Shown piece by piece: positions 44,084 to 55,760 of a DNA stretch of 64,000 nucleotides. The DNA comes from Chara braunii. Lineage: Eukaryota; Streptophyta; Charophyceae; Charales; Characeae. Location of the stretch: assembly GCA_003427395.1 (NCBI GenBank), contig BFEA01000154.1:2373050-2437049 (forward strand). Direction: 5' to 3'. The translations under genes were made by a program, and so were the position numbers. The notes beneath the pieces are model-generated. The model saw only the letters and a program-made list of their open reading frames with translations, did no database searches and was not told the origin of the DNA. Position 1 is the stretch's first letter. Every line of letters begins with the position of its first letter.

Positions 44084-44482
44084 GACTAATATTATTTTTA
44101 GAAAACTTATTATTTTGATACAAATAACTAACTCAGTGTCTAATAAAAAAATATATATTATGGCATTGACTTTCGTGTTGGGCAGTCACAACTGAGGAGG
44201 GAGCTACCAACGGTATTGATGGCAGACCTAAGGGTTTCGCACCACTGTTCACCAAATGTGCAAAGTAAGAATAAATCTTTCATTGGAACAGTAGAAAGGT
44301 GAACCACCATGATTTTTGTTTTTTTCGCAGAGTGAGGACCGCAGCAATGCCCTTGACAAATCTCATATGATGAGGGACCTGCTCACTACCCGCCACATGC
44401 ACAAAAGACAATAGTTATGCGGTTTTTTTTTTTTTTTTTTTTTTCATTTCTTTTCTGGTGGGACAATGTCTATATTAGTGGA

Positions 44483-44540
44483 GGTCATATTTGTCCAAAG
44501 GCATGTTAATCTTCTTTGTATCGTTCTAAGTTATGCAACA
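44483..44540 (-). pseudogene. U6 snRNA-derived pseudogene, copy 1 (partial)
   Basis: On the minus strand AACGATACAAAGAAGATTAACATG matches the highly conserved central part of U6 (GAACGATACAGAGAAGATTAGCATG) with a few changes. The ACAGAGA-box is changed to ACAAAGA, and the 5' stem and most of the 3' part are lost. It is followed by a ~195-bp offset duplicate. Confidence 0.6.
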
Positions 44541-44677
44541 AAATTCGTTCTCATCTAGACATAGTGTAGCTTCCCCGTTGGTTTCTAGACGAATGGCCTT
44601 GCCCACTGCCCACTACGTGCCGAAAAGATAAAAACTATGTGATGTACCTTCCTCGTTGTTTTCTTCCGTTTTTAATC

Positions 44678-44750
44678 GTATTTCGATTTATGTGTGTCAT
44701 CCTTGACAAGGGCCGTGTTAATCTTCTCTGTATTATTCTAAGTTATGACA
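44678..44750 (-). pseudogene. U6 snRNA-derived pseudogene, copy 2
   Basis: On minus the order is TACAGAGAAGATTAACACGG, then CCTTGTCAAGGATGACACAC, then AAATCGAAATA. This matches U6 from the ACAGAGA box through the internal stem-loop to the 3' region. The 5' cap-proximal hairpin is absent and no U6-type upstream promoter was recognised. Both copies share flanking sequence (CACTAC.TGCC.AAAGA.AA), so one arose by tandem duplication of the other. Confidence 0.7.
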
Positions 44751-44799
44751 AAAGATTCATTGCCACTTTGAATAACTTAAGGCAGTCTGGTTGTCTGCC

Positions 44800-46774
44800 C
44801 TGGTCATTTTCCCACTTACAGTCCGTCACACGTGTTATTTTCAGAGGCAGTACACTCCGTTTTCGTTTTGTTTTTTCTTTCCTTGTCATAAATGTTTTTT
44901 TTTTTTTTGTATGAGCCAACACTGGTATTACCATCATTCCTCACCACACGTGCAAAGGACAAACGTTCAATTTGTTTTTGTTTTTTTTTGTTTTTTTTTA
45001 TTATTAGAAATCTTGAGAGTTTGTTCACTAGTAGTCCCTTCACGTTTTCAAAACAAATAACCTCCACAACTTTGTCGAGACTCTACTCAACCTCTGTCAA
45101 CCGTGCCCAGGTCTTCCATGAGTTCAAGAAGAGCAAAAAGTTTAGTTGGGCGGGGTACTGGTCGCTTAATATAGCACGGTGTCCTTTACTATTTTTTTTT
45201 AATTAACCTTTACTGTGAGGTGACTTGCCTCAAAAAATTGTAGATAACTTTCAACGTCGTCACCCAATCTCTCTTATCGATTGCTAACTGGAGGTATAGT
45301 GTGATGGCACCATGTGACCTTAATGGTGGAAGTATGGGGTTTACCATTTAAAAAAAATAACCCTTTTGGCATTCTGGAGTGATAGTTGTACAAAAGTGTG
45401 TTGCCCGGTGTTGTCACGCGAGGTTCTCTGAGGGTAATTCGGGAATGTTGGCGGAGAGTGGGAGGGGCCGACTAATTGTTTTTTTTATCCCTCTAAGTCC
45501 AATTAAAGATGCACACACTTGTGACATGTTTCTCTTAAAAGAAAAAACAAAGCTAACACAAATATGAGTATCAACATCGAAACATGTATTGATATATCAA
45601 ATTGGTTAATAATAGAAAATTGATGGAAAGTGTTCCACCAAGTTACAGACCACTCACAATACATCATGCACCGTGCACCCACACTTAAGTTTCTTCTACC
45701 TCGTGGGACAGGGGCACTGATGTTGAATTTGGTTCGTGTTTCAGGATAGAATATAAATTTCACCAACATAGGAAACACGCAAAGACTTGAATGCACTCAC
45801 CCAAAAAGGCACGTTTTCACGACCCTCAACTTTTGTGATAGCCAGGCGTTGAGATTTAAAAAAGTCTTTTTCTCTTTGGCATTACCATTGATGCTTACAT
45901 GGATGCACCTATCCAACTAACCATCCCAAAGATAGATTGTACGTGCTCATTCCTCCTTAAGTTCTACCCAACACACCTTACCTCTATCAACAAACTATGA
46001 CCGACTTGCCACTGCCTCGAGCTGGTTTTGAGAGTAACGTTCATGGTAAGCTTTTCATGATTTTTTTGCAAATAGTGGGAAATAAATATTTGATATTCTC
46101 CTCCTTGAACAATTTCATACCACGATGTCAAGATTAAAAAACAAGGTTGGGAAAAAAAAAACTTATCACTAAAATGCAGATAGCCGCATAGAGAAAATGG
46201 AAGTTTCGATATTTATAAGTTGACCAAGTTAGTGTGGGAATCCGGTTCATGACAAATGATAATATGTGAAAGAGTTGACCAAGGGTGGTGGGCAGGTGGG
46301 GTGGTGGGGTGGATATGGGAAAACCAAAGAGAATCTAGTTGCGATTTGCGCCCCCCTAGTATATGAATCCCACCTAAAACGGTGGATACATCTCTGCAAA
46401 AGGCGCTCTGGAACCCCACGTGAATTGTCCCCTCCCCAATAACATGGTTCTATAGCAGGCAAGAAAGTTTGACACTCAGTGGAACAGAACCCACAAGGCC
46501 AAGGCTACGACGAGTTCTATCACCTATCTGAAGGACAGGGCGGGGACCTTAAACACGCGCATGAAAAATGAAAGCATGGGGATGAGAGACAAGGAGGAAT
46601 AGGCCTCTGCCACCCACAACGAGAGCACAAGAAAGAACATTAGAACTAAAAAGAACATGCCTCTCCTACCAAACGGAAAAGGTGACAAACAAAGATTAAC
46701 AATTTAAAGAGGTCGTAGGTCAAACCTACATGTAAGCAGAGGTTGAACGATGGAAGATAGAAACCCTGGATGTA
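44800..46774. other. gene-free stretch
   Basis: T-rich tracts (44895-44910, 44980-45000, 45190-45200) and short frames only. Confidence 0.4.
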
Positions 46775-47540
46775 CAGTAGGAGTGATCATGCAACAGGGT
46801 AAACACGCAAAACAAAGAAGATAACATTCGATAAGGGGACAACAATATTTCCCAACAAAATAGGAACATGAGCACAATCGTTTGCAGCAGCAACAATACA
46901 GTCGTCCACAGGTCGGCATAGGTCTTTTGAAACCCGGATCCATTAGATCTGATGAAATCTTCCATGGGTTTGCCAGTTGTCGTTTTTTGTAATTTGAAGA
47001 GCAAAGTTTTTACGATCGCCTCACTTCTGAGCCTTCAACAGGGAGTTTTTGTGTCGAATGGCTTTGTTAAAAATTGAAGAAATAAATTTTTTATACAGTA
47101 GGAATGATCATGCAACAAGGTAAATACACAAAACAAAGAAGATAACATTTGATAAGGCGACAACAATATTTCCCAAAAAAACAGGAACATGAGCACAATC
47201 GTTTGCAGCAACAACAATACAATTGTCCACAGGTCGACAGGGTAAACACACAATACAAAGAAGATAACATTCGATAAGGCAACAACAATATTTCCCAACA
47301 AAACAGGAACATGAGCACAATCGTTTGCAACAACAACAATACAATCGTCCACAGGTCGCCATAGGTCTTTTGAAACCCAGATTCATTAGATCTGATGAAG
47401 TCTTCCATAGGGTTTGCCAGTTGTCGTTTTTAGTTATTTTGAAGAGCAAAGCTTTTACGATCGCCTGACTTCTGAGCCTTCAACAGGGAGTTTTTGTGTC
47501 GAATTTGGCTTTGTTAAGAATTGAAGAAATAAATTTGTTA
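46775..47540. repeat. ~300-bp tandem repeat, two full copies and a truncated one
   Basis: Copy A 46775-47093, truncated copy B 47094-47237, copy C 47238-47540. Marker sequences are GATCATGCAACA.GGTAAA, AACAATATTTCCCAA and GCCTTCAACAGGGAGTTTTTG. On minus each copy is open in several frames, giving a hydrophobic LLLQTIVLMFLF.WEILL segment, but without a known domain. It may be a decayed repeat and not a gene family. Confidence 0.75.
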
Positions 47541-48356
47541 AGTTCGTGAAAAACAACCTATGAAAGTTGCATGTACGGTTTTGATGAGAGAAAGGACAAA
47601 GAATTTTAAAACTTGTGACACCCAACGTCATCAGAGTGACCTCACCTTATTCATGCAAAGCTTCAAATCCATGCTCTGAAAAGCACGGAGTATGTTTAGG
47701 CGGCGGCAGACACGTGGATAGTAAGCCACAATTGAATTCGGTTTGCATAGCAATGGCACGCCCGAGACTTGAGAATCCACGTCACACTAAATTGCGTGAG
47801 TACGTACGCATACAAGGACTTGAAAAAATTGTTATGTGGATATAATCTCAATGACACTTTGTGTAATTTAAAACATAGTCTCAATGATACTTGGTGTAAT
47901 TCAAGTTGACATTTGGTGTAAATTGAGTTAATTAAGAAAGGAAAATTTCCAAACAGTCTCAATGACACTTGGTGAAATTTAAGTAAATTGAGAAAGGCAG
48001 ATATCCAAACATGCAAAATAAAGTCTGTTTTTGTTAATATGTATTTTTGTAACGGATGATCCTCAAAACCATAATCTGTTATACGATGTAAACCAAGATA
48101 TTTGGAAAATACAGACCAAACATATCTCATACTTCTCGTGCCCACCAACCAGCTGTCGGATATCGCATCCCAACAGATCCGAGAGACGGTTAATGGGGGC
48201 CTCAATTTTCAGACCACTTGTTAAGCCATTTATAACAAAACCCAAGGATCATTTTAACCAAACTTGCTACCAATTCATACAGTGGTCATCATACCAACTA
48301 CTTACAAAAAAAAAAAAAAAAACTTAAAAAAACTATAAAACAGCAAGGTAAAAATT
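47541..48356. other. gene-free stretch before element 2
   Basis: A short repeat, TCTCAATGA.ACTTGGTG.AATT, occurs three times (about 47848, 47879 and 47957). No gene recognised. Confidence 0.45.
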
Positions 48357-48810
48357 TGGGTGGCGATTGGCTCTAGGAGCCTGTTTCACTTTGGCGCAGG
48401 CCACTGAGGTGGATGTCAGGGTGGCGCTGGGTGTTACTTGGGGTTTCAGTGTTATTTTCAGTTGTTCATGGTGTTAGGGTGGAAGCGCTACCCCTCTGAG
48501 GTTATTCAGTGAAAACGATGCTCTGAGGTTAATAAACAGTTGCAATAATGTGTTTGCATTGTCACCTCTTCATTGATTTCTGGTTGTGATCACTCGATTG
48601 TCTTCTATGAATGATTGTTGGGACTTTCGTGGAAAAAATTCACTGAATTGTGTCTTCTGTCACTTCCCTTCTCTAAGTCTTCCGCTGCGTTTTCTTTCCT
48701 GAGCGGTGTGACCCTCCACTACCTCTCCCCTTCCTTCTCTCCATGTATGGGCGTGTACGTGAGTTCCTGCGAGTGAGTGTTGATAAAATTTGAACAGACA
48801 ATCATGTTCA
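48357..48810 (+). repeat. 5' LTR of element 2 (possibly truncated)
   Basis: 454 bp, TGGGTGGCGATTGGC to ATCATGTTCA. It holds AATAAA about 175 bp from its start, so U3 would be very short unless the left end is missing. It lacks the 22-bp segment present in the right copy between two CTGAGG repeats. Confidence 0.8.
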
Positions 48811-48817
48811 TACCAGT

Positions 48818-48829
48818 TGGTATCGGAGC
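48818..48829 (+). promoter_or_regulatory. primer-binding site of element 2
   Basis: TGGTATCGGAGC, identical to element 1, lies seven bases after the LTR end. It complements a tRNA-iMet-type 3' end. Confidence 0.82.
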
Positions 48830-50165
48830 AGATCAGACCCAAACAGTGGCGATATGATGGACTGAAACAACCATCACTATCTGAGAGCTTCTGACGTCAG
48901 GTTTCATGGAGAAATCGCATTTTCAGGATTCCGCTCAGTAGGGTGTTGGTGAAGAGCGTGTGGCGGCTGGTATGACACAAAGATTGGTGGCGATTCAATG
49001 CTCAGTGGCCTGGGAGGCACTGAGGGGCTATTTTTAGCACAGGGGTTAATTCTGCTGGTGGCGAGATACCTGGGGGTATGTCGAGTTGCAAATTCTGGGC
49101 AAGGTACAGTGAATCTGAGTGGGGATTAATTGCCATATCAAGAACTATAGTATCACCAAGTTTCAGAAGATTTGGAACGTGGTAGTACCTGGAACAGTGA
49201 ATTGGAGAAACTGGCAAGATGGCAACCATAGCCAGTTCAACTTCTTCCAGTGTTTAAACCTGAAGTAAGTATGTTCCTTACTCAAGTCTCTGAGCGAGTT
49301 TGGTAGTTGTAATTAGACTGGGATATTGAGATTGTATGTCTGTTGACAGTAAAAGTTAAAAATCGCACTGCCTCACAATCATCTCTCTTTCTCCTCCCTA
49401 TCTACTTTGACTTCTACTAACTCTGTTTGACCTCCTTTCTGTCTCAAATTGCATCTGTGACTGTATTACAGTATTGCAGTATACACTGTGAATTGAGTAC
49501 TTCAGGATCTGTATGTCATTGATAATGGAATTCTAAGTTCTGCGCTGCCATAGCCAATGCTTGGGGCAGTTAGGGTTTGTCATATCTTAGGTTCTGTCCG
49601 TCAGAATTTCAGTCTGTCAGTCACCCTGAAATCACAATCCAATATTGTGTCAGTGTCTGAAAGCGCTCTGCTGGATTTGATGTTTTGAGTCAGGTACGGT
49701 AATATCTGTCCTTCACCTCACCCATAGTGGGGCATACAGGCTCCTACAGTGCCAGTGTCAGTAGTAGGTGTCTAAAAATAGCGTGATCAGTCATTTGCTG
49801 AATCTTGGTTGACTACTGAGTTCTATTGATTGCTACTGACTCTCTGCACTATTTTGACCTTCTACTTACAGTCCAAGGTTGCATCCTGTCTAACCTTCTG
49901 ACAACGATTCTTGGGTTGCTGCACTCAGATGAGGGTTTTGGGCTGTGAATGAAAAATCGCAAGTCTGATTTTATCTGGGATTGCCCTAAACTGACCCACA
50001 ACAGACCTCGGCAACCTACAGAGGCTGAGCGCTCTTCGGCCTACTTCACCACGTCTCTTCTCATCGGGTGGCAATAATTACTTTAGTGTGTGTGTATGTA
50101 ATCTTAATGTCTGCTAACCTTGTTTTTGCTTGTCTGTATTTATTTGATTGTTTAAGTGGTTCATC

Positions 50166-51686
50166 ATGTCGGACGCTGAGACAAAGATGGAGGGAGGAGA
50201 AACTTCCACTAACCTCCTCAGGTTCCTCTCTCTCCTCTGGAGCAGGCCCTGCTTGCAGCTGAGCAAGCTCGCCTCAAGGCAGAGGCCCAGATCTAGCGTT
50301 TGAAAAAAATGATGGAGGAAGCTCAGGAGGCTAGTAGGAATGAAGAGGGAAGGAGACTGCTACGCAAGGATGTGGAGAAGGTTGTCACGAAGTGGTACAT
50401 CCAGTCTGTACAGTAAGGATACTGCTGAATTGGTGCTCTTCACGCCCTCAAGACCCAAGGTTCTGTCATTGACCGCAAGGTTGACAAGCTGGCAGCAAGC
50501 CTTCAGTCCCCAACGACGAGTGTGAACAGTATTCTGCAGCATTTGCAGCTCCCTGTTCCTTCTCCCAAACCTCCTCAACCTTCCTCAGCGCCCTCCACAC
50601 CATCTCACAATCGACCATTTTCACCTATTGATTCTCATGTGTACACTACCGCTCCCGCCTCTGGTACATCTGATCAACGGCAGCCCAAACTAACATCACC
50701 TCCTATGTATTATAGGGAGGATCCCAAGGTGGTTGTCTCAGATTGGGTTACCGTCATGCAGGCATACCTGGGCAGCTTTGTATGTCCAGAGGTGACAAAG
50801 GTAGGGACTATTCTGGGTCGTCAGGAGAGGACTGCACTGAAATGGTGCACATCCTCTGCAGCGAAACAGAATCTGCCCATTGACAAATGGACACAGCAGC
50901 TGAAGGTGGAGGGGTTGCTGCAGGCCCTGCGGGATCAGTTTGCGGATAGGGAACATGCCTGAAAAGCAGCAGACAAGATAATGTTGTTGGGCTCACGCAG
51001 ATTTGAGGGTTCCCTATCCAAGCCCTACAGCATGTTTAACAGCTTGACACCTACTCCCAGTCTGGAGATGAGTGGGTCCGACCACCTCACTCACTTCCTG
51101 CGCGCAGCACCTCCAGATTACTCCATTGCCTTATACTCTCAGGGCCACAAGGACTGGAGGTCCTTTGGCAAAACGGACCCTGGACCTGGAGTCTCGGCTC
51201 CAGGTTCAGGAACCTTATGAAGGAAGGAGGAGACCCTCTTCCAGGGGACAGCGCAAGAAGAAGGATGCTCTATTGGCTGCTGATGCAGGTTATGATTTTG
51301 ATGTATCTCAGCGTGGCAGTCCTCCATCTAAGATTCCATCAGAATCAGCAATTGAGCCAGCCGTTCTTGCCCTGGCTGAAAACCTTGCTGCCATGTTCAA
51401 GGGGAAGTTCAACGATAGCACCGGCAAAAGCTCAGCCAGTCAGAAGGGGAAAGGGAAAGGACATGCCACTTCCCCTCAGGCTCAGACACCTAATTTACCA
51501 CGAGACGTCCATTGGCCAGCCAACGTCATGGATCCTTCCACCCTTCCTTGGAGAGCGCTCAGGATCCAGGAGGGGCAGTGGCAGAGGAGGAAGGACCATG
51601 ACGTTTGTTTTTGTTGCGAGGGGTACCACTTCCTGAAAGACTGTCCCCATATGCTTCGCAAGCCTGAATCTAGTAAAAAAAACTAG
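50166..51686 (+). pseudogene. gag: element 2 gag, interrupted
   Basis: Starts MSDAETKMEGGETST, then shifts frame. The following frame has a coiled-coil-like LEQALLAAEQARLKAEAQI, a stop, then the capsid region SDWVTVMQAYLGSF...LRDQFADREHA (to 50962, a TGA) and its continuation to about 51180. A frameshift leads to a basic linker and a CCHC-like knuckle CFCCEGYHFLKDC near 51609. Spacing there is Cys-X2-Cys-X3-His-X4-Cys, one residue shorter than usual. The role is particle formation and RNA binding. It cannot be translated as one protein now. Confidence 0.85.
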
Positions 51687-51700
51687 ACCAGCAGAGGGAA

Positions 51701-52228
51701 GTGGAGTCAGCAGCTCCCTCCACTTGTGTTGATTCAGATTCTGACGCGTCTGAATCTGCATCTACCCTCACTAACTATGTTGGAGTTGTTGCGGCAGGAT
51801 CCTTTACTTACAGGGATCCTGACTTAAATGAAATGTGGCATGAAGATGATACTTTTGCTGATCTTTTCCTCTCTTTGCAGGAAAAGAAGAAGCACAAATC
51901 AAACCTCATCTTGCTGCGGCCCTCTATCCTGGGAGCTAGGATCAAAGACCAATCAGACTGTGGGGCTACAAGGAACTTCATCTCTCCCAAGGCTGTCAGC
52001 AAGCTGCATTTGGATGAGAGATTGGTGAAGTTACAACAACCATTGGAAGTCCGAATTGGGGACTCCTCCACAGTCCGGATTACTTCTGCCGTCAAAAATC
52101 TGCCGGTTAATTTTGACAGGCAGGAGAAGGTCAGGCAGCGCCTGAATTTCTCTGTTTTCCCCAATGTGCCTCTTGATCTTGTCTTCTCCATGCAGTGGCT
52201 TGAGGCCACTAACCCTAAGATCGACTAG
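51701..52228 (+). pseudogene. pol: element 2 aspartic protease region
   Basis: 175 residues. An acidic Ser/Asp-rich start is followed by ILGARIKDQSDCGATRNFIS, where the usual Asp-Ser/Thr-Gly is Asp-Cys-Gly (51956-51964). The later part LDLVFSMQWLEATNPKID corresponds to the conserved ILG/GMDWL-like end of Ty3 proteases. The Ser-to-Cys change is one base. Whether it abolishes cleavage is uncertain, but the surrounding pol is clearly dead. Confidence 0.75.
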
Positions 52229-52393
52229 CAGATCCCTAGGGTAAAGCTCCCTGACTGTAGAGTTGTGTCCTGGCTCATGAGTACCACCGAGTCAGCAGTT
52301 GCTATCACATGAGTTCTTTCAGCTCTCTCGCCACACTGCCCACACACGGCTGTTTGTTGCATATGTGAAACATACTGGTGTGGATGTTGCTCC

Positions 52394-53041
52394 TTGTCCC
52401 TCATCGATTCAACAGGTTTTCGACCGGTATCCAGACCTGATGCAGGTGCAGAGCCTAGTGGACTTGTCCATAGGCAGACCCAACGCATGATTGAACTCCT
52501 GCCAGGTGAGGGCCCTTCCAAGGGCCGTATCTACATGATGTCCCCTGCTAAACTCGATGAGCTCAGGAGACAGCTTGAGACCCTGACCAACAAGGGTTGG
52601 ATCCGACCTAACACATTTGAATTTGGGGCTCCAATTCTCTTTGTTCCGAATGAACACGGAAAATTCAGGATGTGCGTTGATTATGGGGGTCTCAACAAAA
52701 TCACTGGGAAGTCTACTGAGTCCCTTCCTAGGATTGATGATCTGCTAGACATGGTGCAAGGCTGCACAACCTTCAGCAAGATCGATCTCGAATCTCGCTA
52801 CCACCAGATTGAGATGGCTGAAGGCGATGTCCACAAGACTGCCTTCAAGACCAAATATGGCACTTATGAGTACCTAGTCCTGCCCTCCGGTCTTTGCAAT
52901 GCCCCTGGCACATTCCAAACAGAGATGCACCGCATACTCAGACCTTACCTGGACAGATTTATAGCTGTATACCTGAATTATATCATGATATTCAGTCGAT
53001 CTGTCGAGGAGCATGCGCAACCTCTGGCTCTGATTCTTTAG
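52394..53041 (+). pseudogene. pol: element 2 reverse transcriptase, catalytic aspartates lost
   Basis: Recognisable RT blocks: KGWIRPNTFEFGAPILFV, RMCVDYGGLNKI, LPRIDDLLDMVQG, FSKIDLESRYHQIEM and LCNAPGTFQTEM. The catalytic YLDD is YLNY (52970-52981, residues 193-196), so both metal-binding Asp residues are gone. MPFGLC is also LPSGLC. A TAG at 53039 ends the frame, and the connection domain continues past it. This enzyme could not polymerise. Confidence 0.9.
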
Positions 53042-53998
53042 GCACTGCATAAGGCCCAATATAAGATCAACAGAAAAAAGTTATCCTTTAGAGTGACTTT
53101 CGTGACTTATCTGGGACATGTAATCTTTGGAGAAGGGCTAACTCCTGAACCAACGAAGGTTGCTGCAATTCAGGACTGGTCACAACCCACTATAGTTAGT
53201 GATGTCTTGTCGTTCTTGGGTCTTGCAACATACTGCAGGAAGTTCATCAAAAACTTCTCTGCTATTGTTGTACCCTTGACTGATCTTACAAAGAAAGACA
53301 CCCACTTTCTTTGGACATCAGACTGTCAGCAGGCTTTCACACGCCTCAAGGAGGCCTTGATGTGCGCACCTGTTCTGAAGCTACCTGACCCTACCTTGCC
53401 TTTCGCACTAACTACTGATGCTAGCCAGTATGGGGTTGGGATGGTACTTCAGCAGGATGGTGGGCATGGTCTGCAGCGAGGTGAGTGCATGGGTAAGAAG
53501 ATCAAAGTCAAGAAGCTGCAGGATTCCACGTACACGAAAGAGCTATATGCTTTAGTGTCAGCGCTTAAGCATTGGAAACATTTCCTCATGGGCAGACACT
53601 TCCACATCTATTCAGATCACTCCACCTTACAATGGATGAAGACCCAAGGGGAACTGAATAACAAGCTTGCATGCTATATTCAGTTCATTGATCTCTTTGA
53701 CTTTTAACTGAAACACAAGAAGAGCTGCTACAATCGAGTGGCAGACGCCTTTTCTCGTAGGCCTGACGCTCTCTGCATGATCTCCTCCACTCATACCTTT
53801 GGGGAGAATACCCATCAGACCATTGCCCAACTATTGTCACAGAACCCGACTTTTGGCCTGATCGTTAGGAATCTGCAGACTGATCCTACCTCTGAACCGA
53901 AGTATATATTGGTCTCAGGTCTGCTATATACTTGCAGCAGAGGAGAGGAACTTGTGTATCCCTCAGGACCGCCAGCTGAGAACACTCATGATGTCTGA
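53042..53998 (+). pseudogene. pol: element 2 RT connection and RNase H
   Basis: In the RT frame after the stop: YLGHVIFGEGLTPEPTKV, SFLGLATYCRKFI, then RNase H with LTTDASQYGVGMVL, YTKELYALVSALKHW, YSDHSTLQWM and, beyond a TAA at 53705, NRVADAFSRRPDA. The acidic RNase H residues are kept. It ends at 53998 where the integrase frame overlaps. Confidence 0.87.
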
Positions 53999-54578
53999 GT
54001 GTCATGATGCTCACGGCCACTTTGGGGCCTTAAAGTTGTTGGTTGCCCTATCGCAACGGTTCTTCTCGGCAGAGATGAGGAAACACCTGCTGCACTATGT
54101 TGAAACCTGTGAGTTGTGCCAAAGAAACAAGGTCATTCGCCGACCTCTCCTTGGCCTGCTACAACCACTTCCCATCCCTGATGCACCCGCACAGTCAGTA
54201 TCCATTAATTTTACTGACCTGGGGAGAACTACTCCTCGCGGTATGCGTCAGGTCATGGTGTGTGTTGACAAGTTTTCTAAGTATGCAGAGTTTATTCCTC
54301 TGCCAGAGGAAGCCAAAGTCCTGGCCGTGCAGGCCGCCTTTGCTGATAGGTGGGTTACTCATTATGGACCACCCACCTCTATTGTCAGTGATAGAGATCC
54401 GCGATTTTGTAGCAATGAGTGACAGTTCTATTGTAAGGAATACCTTCATTCCAGACTGGATATGACATCTGGTTGTCATCCTGAAGCCAATGGGCAGGCT
54501 AAAGTGATGAACCAGATCCTTTTTCAGTTGCTGCGTCCTGTGATCAGTCCTGATCAGCAGGATTGTCTCCACACGTGG
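53952..54578 (+). pseudogene. pol: element 2 integrase, first half, catalytic Asp replaced
   Basis: Zinc-binding HHCC segment SECHDAHGHFG...CELCQRNK, then LLGLLQPLPIPDAPAQSVSINFTDL, where the first catalytic Asp of the D-D-E triad is Asn (54207-54209). The second Asp remains in SDRDPRF. A TGA at 54420 interrupts. After a frameshift the Glu motif HPEANGQAKVMNQ is still readable near 54482. The gene is then split by the nested insertion at 54579. Confidence 0.87.
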
Positions 54579-54967
54579 TTAACCAGGGGTGTTATTTTCG
54601 ACGAATTTTACACCGAATTGGACTGAAACTACCATACTATGCTGATTTTTTGCTTTTTCTCTTGTTTTTCTTTTTGTATGATATACATGTGCTTTAGGGT
54701 ACGTCATGTGTGCAGTTTTGACATGTCTGGATCAATAATGAAAAAAATGGGCATTTTGTTCAATTCGTTCGACGCTTCATTTTGACTCGGATAGTGTCTT
54801 TGTGTCAGGGTTTTTAGTGTTTTTTTGTTTTTTTTTTTGCATTTTTTTTGGCCTGTTTCCTGTTTTGATGTTTACACTACGGTCTCATATCGTTTGTTTT
54901 TAAAATTTTTGATGAAATTTGCACCGCAATTGCCAACGAAAACGACGAATATTTGGACCCCCGTTAA
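54579..54967. mobile_element. nested 381-bp MITE-like insertion with TTAA flanks
   Basis: Unrelated AT-rich sequence (54583-54963) interrupts integrase. It is bounded by TTAA on both sides (54579-54582 and 54964-54967). Its ends are imperfect inverted repeats: CCAGGGGTGTTATTTTCGAC at the left against CGGGGGTCCAAATATTCGTC read inward from the right, with weaker pairing further in (CCGAATTGGACTG / GGCAATTGCGGTG). TTAA duplication is the hallmark of piggyBac-type transposition, so a piggyBac-related MITE is inferred. It has no coding capacity. Confidence 0.65.
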
Positions 54968-55211
54968 CCGTGTCTCCGATCTCCATCTAGGACGGGCACA
55001 GCTAGTGTACAATACGTCTGTACACTCCTCCACAGGGTTCACCCCTTATCGATTGCACTGGGGACGTGAGCCACGGCAGCCTCTCAATGACATCATCGAT
55101 AAGGCTACCCCCAGACTGACTCCTGGGACTGCCGAGTTCACCAGACAGTACCAGTGGGATATCGAACGAGCCCAAAAGACTATGATTCAGCAAGCTAACA
55201 AGTATCGTTGA
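54968..55211 (+). pseudogene. pol: element 2 integrase, second half
   Basis: Resumes after the insertion with LHLGRAQLVYNTSVHSSTGFTPYRLHWGREPRQPL, the conserved C-terminal part of Ty3 integrase (AQLVYN, TGFTPY). It ends at a TGA (55209). More stops follow before the tail region. Confidence 0.85.
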
Positions 55212-55760
55212 CCATCCCCCATCCCGGCTGGTGACTAGGTCTGCGTAGTCAATTCTAAGTTATCGCGGGAGGAGGACATTTCGCCCAAGCTGTTGCCACG
55301 CAATATGGGTCCATGACCGGTTTTAGACACAGTGGGGGCTGACCCTTTTAGGCCATCTTATTATGTGGATGTCTTTCATGCATCCACGCTGTTGCTGTTT
55401 GTTCCAGCTGATGCATTTCCTGACAGGCCTCCTCAATTTGGTCGCCCTATCCCTGGGAATGGATATGAGGTGGAGAAAGTTGAGGATGAGTATGGTACAG
55501 GCCCGGATCACAAGTACCTTGTGAAGTTTCTCTACCAGCCCCATACTGAGGATCGCTGGTTTACTCGCAAGGATCTTAGGAAACAGCAAAGTCTGTTATC
55601 CTCAAATATGAGGCTGCGCAGAAGGGAGAACCCCTTCGATGCTTTGCACGCCTACGCCCCTAGCTTGGAGGTCCTCGCTCCGGGAAAGGGTAGGTCTGCA
55701 ATGACTTGTTGGTTCCAGGTCGCCTGTAGCCTCACTCTGACGAGGTTGTACCATGGTTAG
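55212..55760 (+). pseudogene. pol: element 2 integrase tail with chromodomain
   Basis: After stops near 55236 and 55314 the same frame gives VLDTVGADPFRPSYYVDVFHASTLLLF, then GYEVEKVEDEYGTGPDHKYLVKFLYQPHTEDRWFTRKDL. The Tyr-Glu-Val-Glu-Lys start, Tyr-Leu-Val-Lys-Phe strand and Trp fit the chromodomain fold of chromoviruses, which tethers integration to modified histones. It ends TRLYHG at 55760. Confidence 0.8.

Noticed and set aside
44400-44450. Pol III terminator for the U6 copies
   Set aside because: The T tract lies on the plus strand downstream, but U6 is on minus and the copies are truncated. An A tract on the coding strand is not a terminator.
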